From Azospirillum oryzae (GTDB lineage: Bacteria; Pseudomonadota; Alphaproteobacteria; Azospirillales; Azospirillaceae), in contig NZ_VTTM01000004.1 of the NCBI RefSeq assembly GCF_008364795.1, positions 36,770 through 100,769 on the forward strand: a stretch of DNA of 64,000 nt, read 5' to 3'. Made by a program: the position numbers and the translations under genes. Position 1 is the first letter of the stretch. Every line of letters begins with the position of its first letter. Under the pieces are notes generated by a model. That model had not been told where the DNA came from and did no database searches. It saw nothing but the letters and a program-made list of their open reading frames with translations. Of the stretch, positions 26,801 through 34,600 are shown in pieces.

Positions 26801-27445
26801 ATGGGCGTCGACGCAGGAATCGTCGATCAGGGCGCGCAGATCGTCGTCGGCCAGGGGCTCGACGCAGTTGAACTCATGCGAGGTGCGGAAGCCGTCGAAG
26901 AAATGCAGGAAGGGCACGCGCGCCCGCAAGGTGGCGGCATGGGCGACCAGCGCCAGATCCTGCGCCTCCTGCACATTGGCCGAGGCCAGCATGGCGAAGC
27001 CGGTCTGGCGGCAGGCCATCACATCGGAATGGTCGCCGAAGATCGACAGCGCGTGGGTCGCCAGCGTGCGCGCCGCCACATGCATGCAGAAGGGCGTCAG
27101 CTCTCCGGCGATCTTGTACATGTTGGGGATCATCAGCAGCAGGCCCTGCGACGCGGTGAAGGTCGTCGCCAGCGCCCCCGCCTGCAACGCGCCGTGGACC
27201 GCCCCGGCCGCCCCGCCTTCCGACTGCATCTCCACCACCTGGGGCACGCCGCCCCACAGGTTGGGCCGGCGCGCGGCCGACCATTCGTCGGCGAACTCCC
27301 CCATCGGCGAGCTTGGCGTGATGGGATAGATGGCGATGACGTCGCTGGCGCGGTAGGCCACCGAGGCCGCCGCCTCGTTGCCGTCCATGATGCGGATGGC
27401 GGCGGCCGGCCGGGGGGAGGCGGTGGAGGTTGGGCTTTGGGTCAT
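23858..27445 (-). CDS. nifJ: Pyruvate:ferredoxin (flavodoxin) oxidoreductase
   Basis: Oxidises pyruvate to acetyl-CoA and CO2, reducing ferredoxin or flavodoxin. The single chain (1195 aa) has all domains of the homodimeric type: an N-terminal pyruvate-binding part (A-I-Y-P-I-T-P-S-S-P-M-G-E), a gamma domain with G-L-G-A-D-G-T-V-G-A-N-K-N, two [4Fe-4S] CxxCxxCxxxC motifs near 708-720 and 765-778, and the TPP domain (G-C-G-E-T-P-Y near 838, N-T-G-G-Q-Q-S-K near the end). The ATG at 27445 follows GAGAGGA by 10 bases; upstream in-frame starts lack such a site. Promoter region: FNR-like site, sigma-54-like element and AT-rich operator. It parallels pflB in using pyruvate. Confidence 0.97.
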   Translation of the reverse strand: MTQSPTSTASPRPAAAIRIMDGNEAAASVAYRASDVIAIYPITPSSPMGEFADEWSAARRPNLWGGVPQVVEMQSEGGAAGAVHGALQAGALATTFTASQGLLLMIPNMYKIAGELTPFCMHVAARTLATHALSIFGDHSDVMACRQTGFAMLASANVQEAQDLALVAHAATLRARVPFLHFFDGFRTSHEFNCVEPLADDDLRALIDDSCVDAHRRRGLTPDHPVVRGTAQNPDVFFQAREAANPWYEACPAIVQEMMDRLAARTGRAYRLFDYHGHPQAERVVVVMGSGAETCNGAVDRLVGEGERVGCLTVRLFHPFAIADFVSALPPTVRRIAVLDRTKEPGAVADPLYLDVVAALAEARATQSNAGPSAIDPVVIAGRYGLSSKEFTPAMAKAVFDELGRDRPKRRFTIGITDDVTHHSIPWDPAWGMKEPGVSRAVFFGLGADGTVGANKNSLKIIQSRNGGHAQAYFVYDSRKSGSTTVSHLRFSKDPIRAPYLIGRAEFVACHHLPLMERVEVVEMAAPGATILLNAPGTPQQVWDCLPAEVQRLCIERRLSLHAIDAGAVAREVGLGRRVNTIMQTCFFKLSGVMPVEDAIAEIKAAIAKTYARRGEEVVARNVAAVDQALTHLRPVPVPDHVTADHDRPAPVPETAPDFVKRVTAMMIAGHGDRLPVSAFPVDGTWPTGTSKYERRNIAAEAPGWNADLCIECNKCVLVCPHAAIRATVVPESALTDAPAGFETIPYKGREFPGGRYRLQSSPADCTGCTLCVAVCPAEEKDGSGRKALEMRPIQALAGQQEAFDFFRGLPAIPRESVPVTVKHSQLLEPLFEFSGACAGCGETPYIKMLTQLFGDRMVMANATGCSSIYGGNLPTTPYTTDASGHGPAWANSLFEDNAEFGLGLRVAIDGMAEQARDTLALLSARLEPGLVTALLEADQTDSAGIAAQRTRVAMLIAQLAPCKDPLARRLEQLADYLVRKCVWIVGGDGWAYDIGYGGLDHALASGRDVNILVMDTEVYSNTGGQQSKATPIGASAKFATAGRSAAKKDLGLMAMAYDHVYVARTAFGARDSHTLNALMEAESYHGPSLVLAYSHCVAHGFELSHGLEHQKLAVESGHWSLYRRDPRRLADGKTALQLDSGAPSAGLAAFMAGESRFSAVERANPERYHALLDEAEAEIRRKRHLFEHMAGFKE

Positions 27446-27641
27446 GCCGGAAATGTCCTCTCTGCTGGCGACGGTCGTCTCCATGGCCACGTCTTCGATG
27501 ACGGGGCGGCTTTTTGAAAAGCCGGCGGAAAACGGCTGTCGACCAGGGGGAATGGTCCATCCGGAGCGGGCCGGACACATTGACACGCGTCAGTCGGATC
27601 GGGAATTTCCGGGCGACGCCGTTCTGCGCTGCACCAGCGTC

Positions 27642-27651
27642 TAATATATTA
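27642..27651. promoter_or_regulatory. TAATATATTA operator at the nifJ promoter (site B)
   Basis: Perfect 10-bp palindrome identical to the one in the uxaB promoter, 197 bases upstream of the nifJ start. It lies where transcription from the adjacent -24/-12 element would begin. Confidence 0.6.
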
Positions 27652-27655
27652 CTTT

Positions 27656-27671
27656 TGCAAGGAAGGCCCCA
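27656..27671 (-). promoter_or_regulatory. Sigma-54-like -24/-12 promoter for nifJ
   Basis: On the - strand TGG-GGCC-TTCC-TTGCA has the GG-N10-GC geometry of sigma-54 promoters (consensus TGGCACG-N4-TTGCA). Agreement in the -24 box is partial. No NifA upstream site (TGT-N10-ACA) was found in the 240 bases further upstream, so another enhancer protein would be needed if it is used. Confidence 0.4.
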
Positions 27672-27779
27672 CTTTGTCGCAGCGCAGCATCGGGTGGAAG
27701 GCGAGCGTTGCCGCGGGATTGCGGGCGGACGATGGGGGTGAAACAACCGCATGATGCGGCGCAAGGCGGGTGCAGACCG

Positions 27780-27793
27780 TTGATCCAGGTCAT
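27780..27793 (-). promoter_or_regulatory. FNR/FixK-like site upstream of nifJ
   Basis: Reads ATGAC-CTGG-ATCAA on the nifJ strand. Its half-sites and orientation are identical to the pflB site at 14172-14185. It is about 341 bases from the nifJ start. Confidence 0.45.
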
Positions 27794-28027
27794 TTATCCC
27801 GACCCGGCGCTGTGGCTTCTTGCATGCGGATGCGCCGGGGATGATCAACCCCGGCGGAAGAATCCGAACAGAAGAACAGGCATTTCAACCATCAATTACG
27901 TTGCATTGCAGCAAAGAAGCGCCGGTCGGCAGCCGGCGTGATTACGCTGCAGTTGCGAATAAATCAGCGCACCGCACCATCGTCCTGCGACATTTTCGCA
28001 GGGGCAGACGGCGGTCCCGGAAAACAC

Positions 28028-28057
28028 TTGCGACGCACACTGATATATTAATATAAC
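28028..28057 (+). promoter_or_regulatory. exuT promoter with overlapping AT-rich operator (site C)
   Basis: TTGCGA (28028-28033) and TATAAC (28052-28057) are 18 bases apart. The spacer contains TGATATATTA (28041-28050), one base from the uxaB/nifJ palindrome. It is also seven bases after the -35, exactly as at uxaB. Leaves a leader of about 150 bases before exuT. Confidence 0.62.
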
Positions 28058-28214
28058 TCCACCAGCGATGCTCCCGCCCTCTTGAAACGGAGCGGAAGCG
28101 ACCCCGTCGCCCGGCACCGAACACCCGCCGGCAAGGCATCCCCCGCCAAGGATCGCCGCCTTAGGGCCCGTACGTGCGCACCGGCGCCTGCCGTGGCAGG
28201 CATGTGAGGAAAAC

Positions 28215-29498
28215 ATGAACAAGATCCGTGGTTTGCGGTGGCAAATCCTTGCCCTGATGATGCTGGGCACCGTGGTCAACTACATCGACCGCAACACGCT
28301 GGGCATCCTGGCGCCGACGCTCAAGGAGCAGCTCCACTTCTCGACCGAGCAGTATTCCTTCATCGTCAGCGCCTTCCAGCTCTGCTACAGCCTGATGCAG
28401 CCGGTCGCCGGCTACATCACCGATCTGGTCGGGCTGAAGCTGGGCTACGCGATGTTCGCCTTCGTCTGGGGCGCCGCCGCCGCCGCGCATGCACTGGCCG
28501 GCAGCTGGCAGTCGATGGCCTTCTTCCGCGGCCTGCTGGGCGTCAGCGAAGCGGCGGCGATGCCGTCGGGCGTGAAGACCTCCACCCTGTGGTTCCCGGC
28601 CAAGGAACGCTCCATCGCCACGGGCTGGTTCAACACCGGCAGCTCGATCGGCGCGATGGTCGCCCCGCCCTTCGTCATCTGGCTGTCGCTGACCTATGGC
28701 TGGCAGGAAGCCTTCATCGTCACCGGTCTGCTGGGCGTCGGCATGTCGGCCCTGTGGTACACGCTGTACCGCAACCCGGAGAACCATCCGCGCCTGACCA
28801 AGGAAGAGCACGACTATATCCTGGAAGGCCAGGCGCATGTCGAACTGCCGAAGCCGTCGGTGAAGCGCGTGCTGGGCAAGGGCAAGTTCTGGAGCATCGC
28901 CGCCGCCCGTTTCCTGACCGAGCCGGCCTGGCAGACCTTCAGCTTCTGGATCCCGCTGTACATGGTCTCGACCCGCGGCATGGACATCAAGCAGTTCGCC
29001 CTGTTCGCCTGGCTGCCCTTCCTGGCCGGTGACATCGGCTGCATCCTCAGCGGTTACATGTCGCCCTTCTTCGTCAAGCGCTTCAAGATGTCGCTGGTCA
29101 ACTCCCGCATCGCCGGTGTCGGCGTGGGTGCGGTGTGCATGGTCGGCCCGGCCCTGATCAGCTTCACCGTCAGCCCGATCGCCGCCATCTTCCTGTTCTC
29201 GCTCGGCGCCTTCGCCCACCAGATGCTGTCCAGCCTGCTCTATGCCCTGGTGACCGACACCTTCGAGAAGCAGGACGTCGCCACGGCGACCGGTTTCGGC
29301 GGCATGGCCGGCTATATGGGCGGCATGATCTTCTCGCTGATCATCGGCCAGCTGGCCACCACCATCGGGTACGAGCCGCTGTTCGCCTGCCTGACGGTGT
29401 TCGATCTGGCCGCCTTCGTCATCATCGCCCTGGTGCTGGGTCAGCGCGGCGGCAAGTCCGCCGCCGCCATGCCGAACGCCACGGCCGGCGCCGACTGA
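28215..29498 (+). CDS. exuT: Hexuronate MFS transporter (ExuT-like)
   Basis: Major facilitator importer for galacturonate/glucuronate. The 427-aa protein aligns end to end with E. coli ExuT: K-I-R-G-L-R-W, L-G-T-V-V-N-Y-I-D-R-N-T at 17-28, S-L-M-Q-P-V-A-G-Y, W-F-P-A-K-E-R-S-I-A, N-T-G-S-S-I-G-A-M-V-A-P-P, A-R-F-L-T-E-P-A-W and A-F-A-H-Q-M-L-S. Twelve hydrophobic segments are expected. GTGAGGAAAAC precedes the ATG. It is divergent from nifJ; its operator is shared with uxaB, so uptake and the tagaturonate step are likely co-regulated. Confidence 0.93.
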   Translation: MNKIRGLRWQILALMMLGTVVNYIDRNTLGILAPTLKEQLHFSTEQYSFIVSAFQLCYSLMQPVAGYITDLVGLKLGYAMFAFVWGAAAAAHALAGSWQSMAFFRGLLGVSEAAAMPSGVKTSTLWFPAKERSIATGWFNTGSSIGAMVAPPFVIWLSLTYGWQEAFIVTGLLGVGMSALWYTLYRNPENHPRLTKEEHDYILEGQAHVELPKPSVKRVLGKGKFWSIAAARFLTEPAWQTFSFWIPLYMVSTRGMDIKQFALFAWLPFLAGDIGCILSGYMSPFFVKRFKMSLVNSRIAGVGVGAVCMVGPALISFTVSPIAAIFLFSLGAFAHQMLSSLLYALVTDTFEKQDVATATGFGGMAGYMGGMIFSLIIGQLATTIGYEPLFACLTVFDLAAFVIIALVLGQRGGKSAAAMPNATAGAD

Positions 29499-29539
29499 CG
29501 GTCCATCCGGTCCCGACTTTTACCTTACACCGCGATTGG

Positions 29540-29573
29540 AACGCCCTCCGGCACAGCGCCGGGGGGCGTTTCG
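29540..29573 (+). terminator. Terminator after exuT
   Basis: AACGCCCTCCGGC, an ACAGC loop, then GCCGGGGGGCGTTTC: a GC-rich hairpin ending in a short T-run, 41 bases after the exuT stop. The stem has a small bulge and only three T, so read-through is possible. Confidence 0.7.
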
Positions 29574-29634
29574 CATCGGGCCGGACCGACGAGACCGATG
29601 GACAAAAAAGCTGACCGCGATGTGGCGAAGTCGC

Positions 29635-29664
29635 TTGCTACGCGGATGAGATATTAGTATATTA
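29635..29664 (+). promoter_or_regulatory. Promoter with AT-rich operator upstream of candidate sRNA (site D)
   Basis: TTGCTA (29635-29640), a 17-base spacer and TATATT (29658-29663) form the best sigma-70 pair of the four related sites. TAGTATATTA (29655-29664) overlaps the -10. It shares the 12-mer ATATTAGTATAT with the uxaB promoter. No protein-coding gene follows on + for 1.4 kb. Confidence 0.6.
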
Positions 29665-29669
29665 GCGCC

Positions 29670-29764
29670 GTACCGCTGGATGCGCCGTGGGTTGACCCGG
29701 CACAACTTGTTGGACGTTCCTCTCGGACTTCAGAGCCGCCGGTGTCACCGACGGCTCTTTTTTT
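29670..29764 (+). ncRNA. Candidate regulatory small RNA of about 95 nt
   Basis: Inferred transcript: it would start about 7 bases after the -10 at 29658-29663 and end at a strong intrinsic terminator. No credible ORF lies inside. Before the terminator stem is an open pyrimidine stretch containing TTCCTCTC (29717-29724), able to pair with purine-rich ribosome sites. It complements GAGAGGA of nifJ over 7 bases and GAGGAA of exuT over 6. Alternative: the second of two tandem terminators for exuT, with the promoter-like sequence coincidental. Confidence 0.45.
29732..29764 (+). terminator. Strong intrinsic terminator
   Basis: AGAGCCG-C-CGGTG pairs with CACCG-A-CGGCTCT (one mismatch, minimal loop), followed by TTTTTTT. 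Directional for + only. It ends either the candidate small RNA or exuT read-through. Confidence 0.88.
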
Positions 29765-29776
29765 GTCCGGAGTCGT

Positions 29777-29962
29777 TCAGTTGAACAGGAAGGACTGGCT
29801 GTCGATCTCGAACGCGGGGGCGGCGCGGTCCGGCTGGGCGGAGACGGCGGCAGCGGCGGCGACCGACAGCAGCGAGGCGAGCGCGAAGGCGGACGCGATC
29901 AGAGCGCGGGCGATCGTGTGGCGCGCGGCGGGCTTGTGAAATGACGGCAGATGGGAGGACAT
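29777..29962 (-). CDS. Small exported peptide, unknown function
   Basis: 61-aa protein whose start is fixed by an excellent AAGGAG ribosome site 8 bases before the ATG at 29962. Residues 1-17 are basic and polar, 18-42 form an Ala/Leu signal peptide ending near V-S-A, leaving a mature peptide of only about 19 residues (Q-P-D-R ... Q-S-F-L-F-N). A peptide this short, with an aromatic C-terminus, could be a membrane-associated or periplasmic effector. No family recognised. An inverted repeat (30098-30131) lies upstream. Confidence 0.7.
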   Translation of the reverse strand: MSSHLPSFHKPAARHTIARALIASAFALASLLSVAAAAAVSAQPDRAAPAFEIDSQSFLFN

Positions 29963-30097
29963 GCGACGGCTCCTTGGCTGGGATTGCGATGATCGGGCGT
30001 CGGGGAGCGGCGTCGGCGTCATCGGCAAACCCATGCTGCCATCGTCGCGCCGCGGTGAAACGCGCCGATCCCGCATGTCCTACATGACGATGTTGCA

Positions 30098-30131
30098 CTG
30101 CATCATAGCGCTGTGACTGTGCATGATGCAG
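30098..30131. promoter_or_regulatory. 9-bp inverted repeat upstream of the small exported peptide gene
   Basis: CTGCATCAT (30098-30106) and ATGATGCAG (30123-30131) are exact reverse complements 16 bases apart, 136 bases upstream of the peptide gene. Candidate operator; regulator unknown. Confidence 0.4.
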
Positions 30132-30209
30132 ACTGCAGAAGGTGATCGCAGCGCTCCGATCAATTTTGCAAGCGGGATACGGGACGGTTACTTGGTATAT
30201 TTCGATCTT

Positions 30210-30908
30210 TTACTGTGCCAGTCCGCGGCGCCCGCCGACCTCGTCCAGATGAGTCAGCATGTCGGCCGGATCCTCATAGACGCGCAACGCGCCTGAGCGC
30301 TCCAACTCCTCCCGGCCATAGCCGCCGGACAGCAGGCCGATGCCGAGCGCGCGCGCCCGCTTGGCGGCGATCATGTCCCAGATGCTGTCGCCGACCACGA
30401 AGGCACTGGCGATGTCGACACCGATGCGCGCAGCGGCGGCCAGGAACAGGTCGGGGTCGGGCTTGGCATATTCGACCTCGTCGCGGGTGACCACCGCGGC
30501 GCGCTCGGGATCGACGCCCAGCTTTTCCAGCGCCGGCCGCGCCGTCTCCATCCGGCCGCTGGTGGCGATGGCCCAGGGGATATTCAGTTCCGTCAGCGTG
30601 TCCAGCAGATCGCGGGCGCCGGGCAGCGGGACGACGCCGGCCGCCAGCCGCTTGTAGGCCTGCGTATGACGGTGGCGCAGCCGGTCGAGCAGGTCCTGGT
30701 CGATGGCGAGGCCGGTCTCGCGCAGCAGCATGTTGGTGAACAGCCCACCGCTCATGCCGATCTTGCGGTGGATGCGCCAGACCGACAGGGCAATACCCTC
30801 CTCGTCCAACGCTTCCTTCCAGGCCAGCACATGCTGGTACACCGTGTCGGTCAGCGTGCCGTCCAGGTCGAACAGGAAGGCGTTGGTCAGGTGGGGGAAG
30901 CCGGTCAT
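30210..30908 (-). CDS. HAD-superfamily phosphatase (beta-phosphoglucomutase/phosphoglycolate phosphatase-like)
   Basis: 232-aa haloacid dehalogenase-fold enzyme. Motif I F-D-L-D-G-T-L-T-D-T with nucleophile Asp14 and acid/base Asp16, a helical cap, motif II A-T-S-G-R, motif III Lys in Y-A-K-P-D-P-D-L-F, and motif IV V-V-G-D-S-I-W-D. It hydrolyses or moves phosphate on a small metabolite; which one is not readable. The ATG at 30908 is chosen because family proteins start just before motif I; a 29-codon extension exists. Divergent from a MarR regulator. Confidence 0.9.
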   Translation of the reverse strand: MTGFPHLTNAFLFDLDGTLTDTVYQHVLAWKEALDEEGIALSVWRIHRKIGMSGGLFTNMLLRETGLAIDQDLLDRLRHRHTQAYKRLAAGVVPLPGARDLLDTLTELNIPWAIATSGRMETARPALEKLGVDPERAAVVTRDEVEYAKPDPDLFLAAAARIGVDIASAFVVGDSIWDMIAAKRARALGIGLLSGGYGREELERSGALRVYEDPADMLTHLDEVGGRRGLAQ

Positions 30909-31162
30909 GTCCGTTGTCCGCAGGTTGTGGAGGCGGGTCGAATTCGACAGGACCAGAAGTGGGACCGGCCCACGCGTTTCGCCAAGGATTTGCACAGGAC
31001 GGTGATGGATTTTCCTCGACGATAATCCACGCGAACTTTCACCATGGTTTCACCACGCGGACGCGAAGACTGGCGCTTCCGCTGGCGCGTTGACTTCGCT
31101 ACAGTCCGCGCCCAAGCTTGCCGCCGGTATGTTCGGCGCAATGCCTGTAGGGAGAGAAGCGC

Positions 31163-31639
31163 GTGTCGGAAAGGCCGGGGCATGGCGACGCTTGGTCGAC
31201 AGATGAGGATCTGGTCACATTGCTGGATCAGGTCAGCCGGCTTGTCTATGGCATCAGCTTCACCGAAGGGCTTTTCCCGGCGCAATGGGTGGCGCTGCGC
31301 TATTTCCATGACGCGCCGGAGCCGGCGCGCACCCTGACCGCGCTGGCCCGGTTCCAGCGAATCCATCTGGCGCCGGTGTCGCGAACGGTCTCCACCCTGG
31401 TGGACAAGGGGTTTCTGGCCCGCCGTCCACATCCCGGATTCAAGCGCGGCTGGCTGTTCGACCTGACGGACGAGGGGCGGGCCCTGCTGCACCGCGATCC
31501 CCTGCGCCAGTCGCTGACCCCGCCGCTGGCCGCCATGGCGGAGGATGAACGGGCGATGCTGGGCCGCCTGATGAGGCGGATCATCACCCACATGCAGGCA
31601 GGCGCCGCGACCGCGGAGGACGGGGCGCCGGTCGGCTGA
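31163..31639 (+). CDS. MarR-family transcriptional regulator
   Basis: 158-aa winged-helix regulator. Helices lead to A-L-A-R-F-Q-R-I-H-L-A-P-V-S-R-T-V-S-T-L-V-D-K-G-F-L (about 61-86), the MarR recognition region, followed by the wing (R-R-P-H-P-G-F-K-R-G-W-L-F-D-L-T-D-E-G). The GTG start has GGGAGAG 8 bases upstream. It ends 48 bases from the converging adhesin gene. Target and ligand unknown; the divergent HAD gene is the nearest candidate. Confidence 0.9.
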   Translation: MSERPGHGDAWSTDEDLVTLLDQVSRLVYGISFTEGLFPAQWVALRYFHDAPEPARTLTALARFQRIHLAPVSRTVSTLVDKGFLARRPHPGFKRGWLFDLTDEGRALLHRDPLRQSLTPPLAAMAEDERAMLGRLMRRIITHMQAGAATAEDGAPVG

Positions 31640-31687
31640 CCAGCCCCGCCCCACCCCGCCGTCCCGTTTCCCGCTGCTTCCATCCGG

Positions 31688-34600
31688 TCAGAACGTCAGC
31701 CGTTCGATGTTCTGCAACACCAGCTGGTGATGGTTCTGGTCCTCCAGCGTGACGGTCGTCTCCTGGGTGAAGGTCAGGCCGTGGCCCGACGGATCCACGG
31801 TATAGGCGTGCCCGTCCAGCTGTTGGAGCCAGTTGGCGCCGGCGTTGGCGACGAAGGCGCCGACCTCGACCACGTCGGTCCAGCCCACCCCGCCGTCGAT
31901 GGTCAGGTTGCCGCCGCGCGGGGCGAAGATGAACAGATCGTCGCCGGCCCCGCCGGACATGCCGGTCGTGCCGCTTCCGGCATGCAGGATGTCGGCACCG
32001 GTGCTGCCGGTCATCGTCGCATCGGCCGAGACCAGCACCTGCACCGCCAGCGGATCGCTGGACAGCCCCTGATCGTCGCTGACCGTCACCTCCAGCGTCC
32101 GGGCACCGCCGCCATTGGGGCTGAGCGCCAGATGCTGGAGGATGTCGGTGTAGGTCGAGGTGGAGGCGCTGCCCGACAATGACAGCTGGTGGGTGCTGTC
32201 GTCCCAGCTGACCTCGATCCCGGTGCCCGACACAGTCTTGCGGCCGGTCGACGGGTCGGTGTCGATGGTCAGGCTGTCGAGGTTCAGCGCGTCGCCGGTC
32301 TGCGATCCGGCGGCGATGCGGATCGACATGCCGGACATGACGCTGCTGTCCACATCCGTGATCGTCGTGTCGGAGACCACCGCCGGATGATCGGTCGCGT
32401 CCGTGGCGATGACGGTCGTGGCGTGGGCGGCGGCCAGGGTCGGCTTGTCGTTCACCGGATCGACCGTCACGCTGAGCGTCTGCGTCACCACCGCGGTGTC
32501 GGTTCCGTCCCGGGCGGTCACGGCGACCGACAGATCGACCGTGCCATGCGCGTTGGCCGGCGGAGTGTAGGTCAGGCCGGCCAGATCCGACGCGGAGAGG
32601 GTCCAACTGCCGTCGCCATTGTGGGTGCCGTGGTTCAGGCTGGCGCCGTCGGGCATCCCGCTGATCCGCACCGTCACCGTCTCCGACCCGTCGCTGTCGG
32701 TGGAAGCGGCGGTGATCGTCAGCGCGATCGCCGTGTCCTCGTTTCCATGCACGGCGGGGGTGGTCAGCGTCGGCGTGTCGGCGACCGGGGCCACCGTCAC
32801 CGCCAGCGAGCGGGTGGCGGTCGCCGGCGCGGCGGTGCCGTCCGTCGAGGTCGCGGTGACCGACAGGGTGAAGCTGCTGCCGCTGTCGTGGGCCGGCGTG
32901 ATCGCCAGCCCGGCCAGTTGGGCCGGCGTCAGCGTGATCGAGCCGTTGACGATGGTCAGCGTGTCGCCCGCCGTGTTCGACAGGGTGACGCCGGCCGGGA
33001 TGTCGGCGATGGTGACGCTCAGCGTCTCCGACGCGTCGGTCAGGGCCGGAATGATCGACAGGGCGACCGTGCCGTCCTCCGCCACCGATGCCGGATCGAC
33101 CTGCAGGGTCGGCGCGTCGGACACGGCGTGGACGGTGACCGGCAACTGCGCCGTGACGGAGGCCGGGGCGGCGCCGCCGTCGGTGGAGGTCGCGGTGACG
33201 GTCAGGGTGAAGTCGCCGTCGTCGTTCAGCGGCGGCGTGATCTTCAGGCCGGCAAGCTGGGCCTGGGTCAGGGTCCAGGTCCCGTCGGCGTTGTGCGTCC
33301 CGGCGCTGAGCGTCGCGCCGGCCGGAACGCCGGCGATGGTGATGCTCAGCAGCTCCGAACTGTCGGTCAGGGCCGAGGTGATGGTCAGCGGGATCGCCGC
33401 GTCCTCGTCGCCCGTCGCCGCGGCCACGGTCAGGGTCGGGGCATCGGACACCGGGTTGACCGTCACCGGCAGGGTGGAGGTCACCGAGACCGGGCTGGCG
33501 CTGCCGTCCCTGGCGGTGGCGGTGACGGTCAGGGCGAAATCACGGTCGTCGTTCGACGGCGGCGTGATCGCCAGACCGGCGAGCTGGCCGGGCGTGAGGG
33601 TGATTGACCCGCCCGTGACGGTCAGCACGTCGCCCGCCGTGTTGGACAGATGGGCGCCGGCCGGGATGCCGGCGATGGTGACCGTCAGCGTTTCCGACCC
33701 GTCCAGGTCGGTCAGCGCCGGGGTGATCGTCAGCGCGATGGCGGTGTCCTCGTCACCGGTGGCGGCGGTGACGGACAGGGTCGGGGTGTCGGTCACCGGA
33801 GACACCGTGACGGGCAGCGTCGCGCTGGTGCTGACCGGCGCAGCGGTGCCGTCGGTGGCGGTCGCCGTGACGGTCAGGGTGAAGTCTTCGCCCTTGTTGG
33901 GCGGCGGCGTGATCGCCAGACCGGTCCATTGCCCGGCCGTCAGCGTGATGGACCCGCCCGTGACGGTCAGCACGTCACCCGCCGCGTTGGACAGGTGGGC
34001 ACCGTCCGGAATGCCGGCGATGGTGACGGTCAGCGTCTCCGACCCGTCGAGATCGGTCAGGGCCGGGGTGATCGCCAGGGCGATGGCCGAGTCCTCGTTA
34101 CCGCCGGCGGCGGTGACGGACAGGGTCGGGGTATCCGACACGGCGTTAAGGGTGATCGGCACGGTGACGACCCTGGTCGCCGTGCTGCCGTTGGATTCGA
34201 TGCTGACGGCGGTGACGGTCAGATTGATCGGCGCATCGCTGTTGGCCGGCGGCGTCAGGCTCAGGCCGTTGAGTTGGGCCGGCGTCAGGGTCCAGCTGCC
34301 GTCGGCGTTGTGGGTGCCGGCCGACAGCAGCGCACCTGTCGGCACGCCGGTGATGGTCAGCAGCCCCAGCCGCTCCGACCCGTCGGTGTCGGCCAGCGCC
34401 ACGGCGAGGTTCAGCGGCACCGCCGTATCCTCCGTACCGGTGATCGGCGACCAGATGAGGATGGGCTGGTCGGCGACCGGATCGACGCTGACGCGGAACA
34501 GCTGGCTGGTGGTCGCGGTGGCGCCGCCGACAGTCTCCGTCGTCGTCGCGGTCAGCGTCAGGTTGAAGTCGGTGCCGGCATTGGCCGGCGGTTGAAGCTT

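Larger units (their letters stand above)
27446..28214. other. 769-base divergent regulatory region nifJ / exuT
   Basis: No convincing gene is seen in this stretch on either strand. It holds the nifJ leader with a TAATATATTA palindrome and a sigma-54-like promoter (27642-27671), an FNR-like site (27780-27793), and the exuT promoter with a second AT-rich operator (28028-28057). The remaining DNA is ordinary in composition. Its size is large for such a region here, which fits control by several inputs. Confidence 0.6.

Noticed and set aside
23858..27586. Assigning nifJ to a nif gene cluster
   Set aside because: No other nitrogen-fixation gene is in the window; neighbours are hexuronate genes.
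27661..27900. NifA upstream activator sequence for nifJ
   Set aside because: No TGT-N10-ACA was found on either strand in the region examined.
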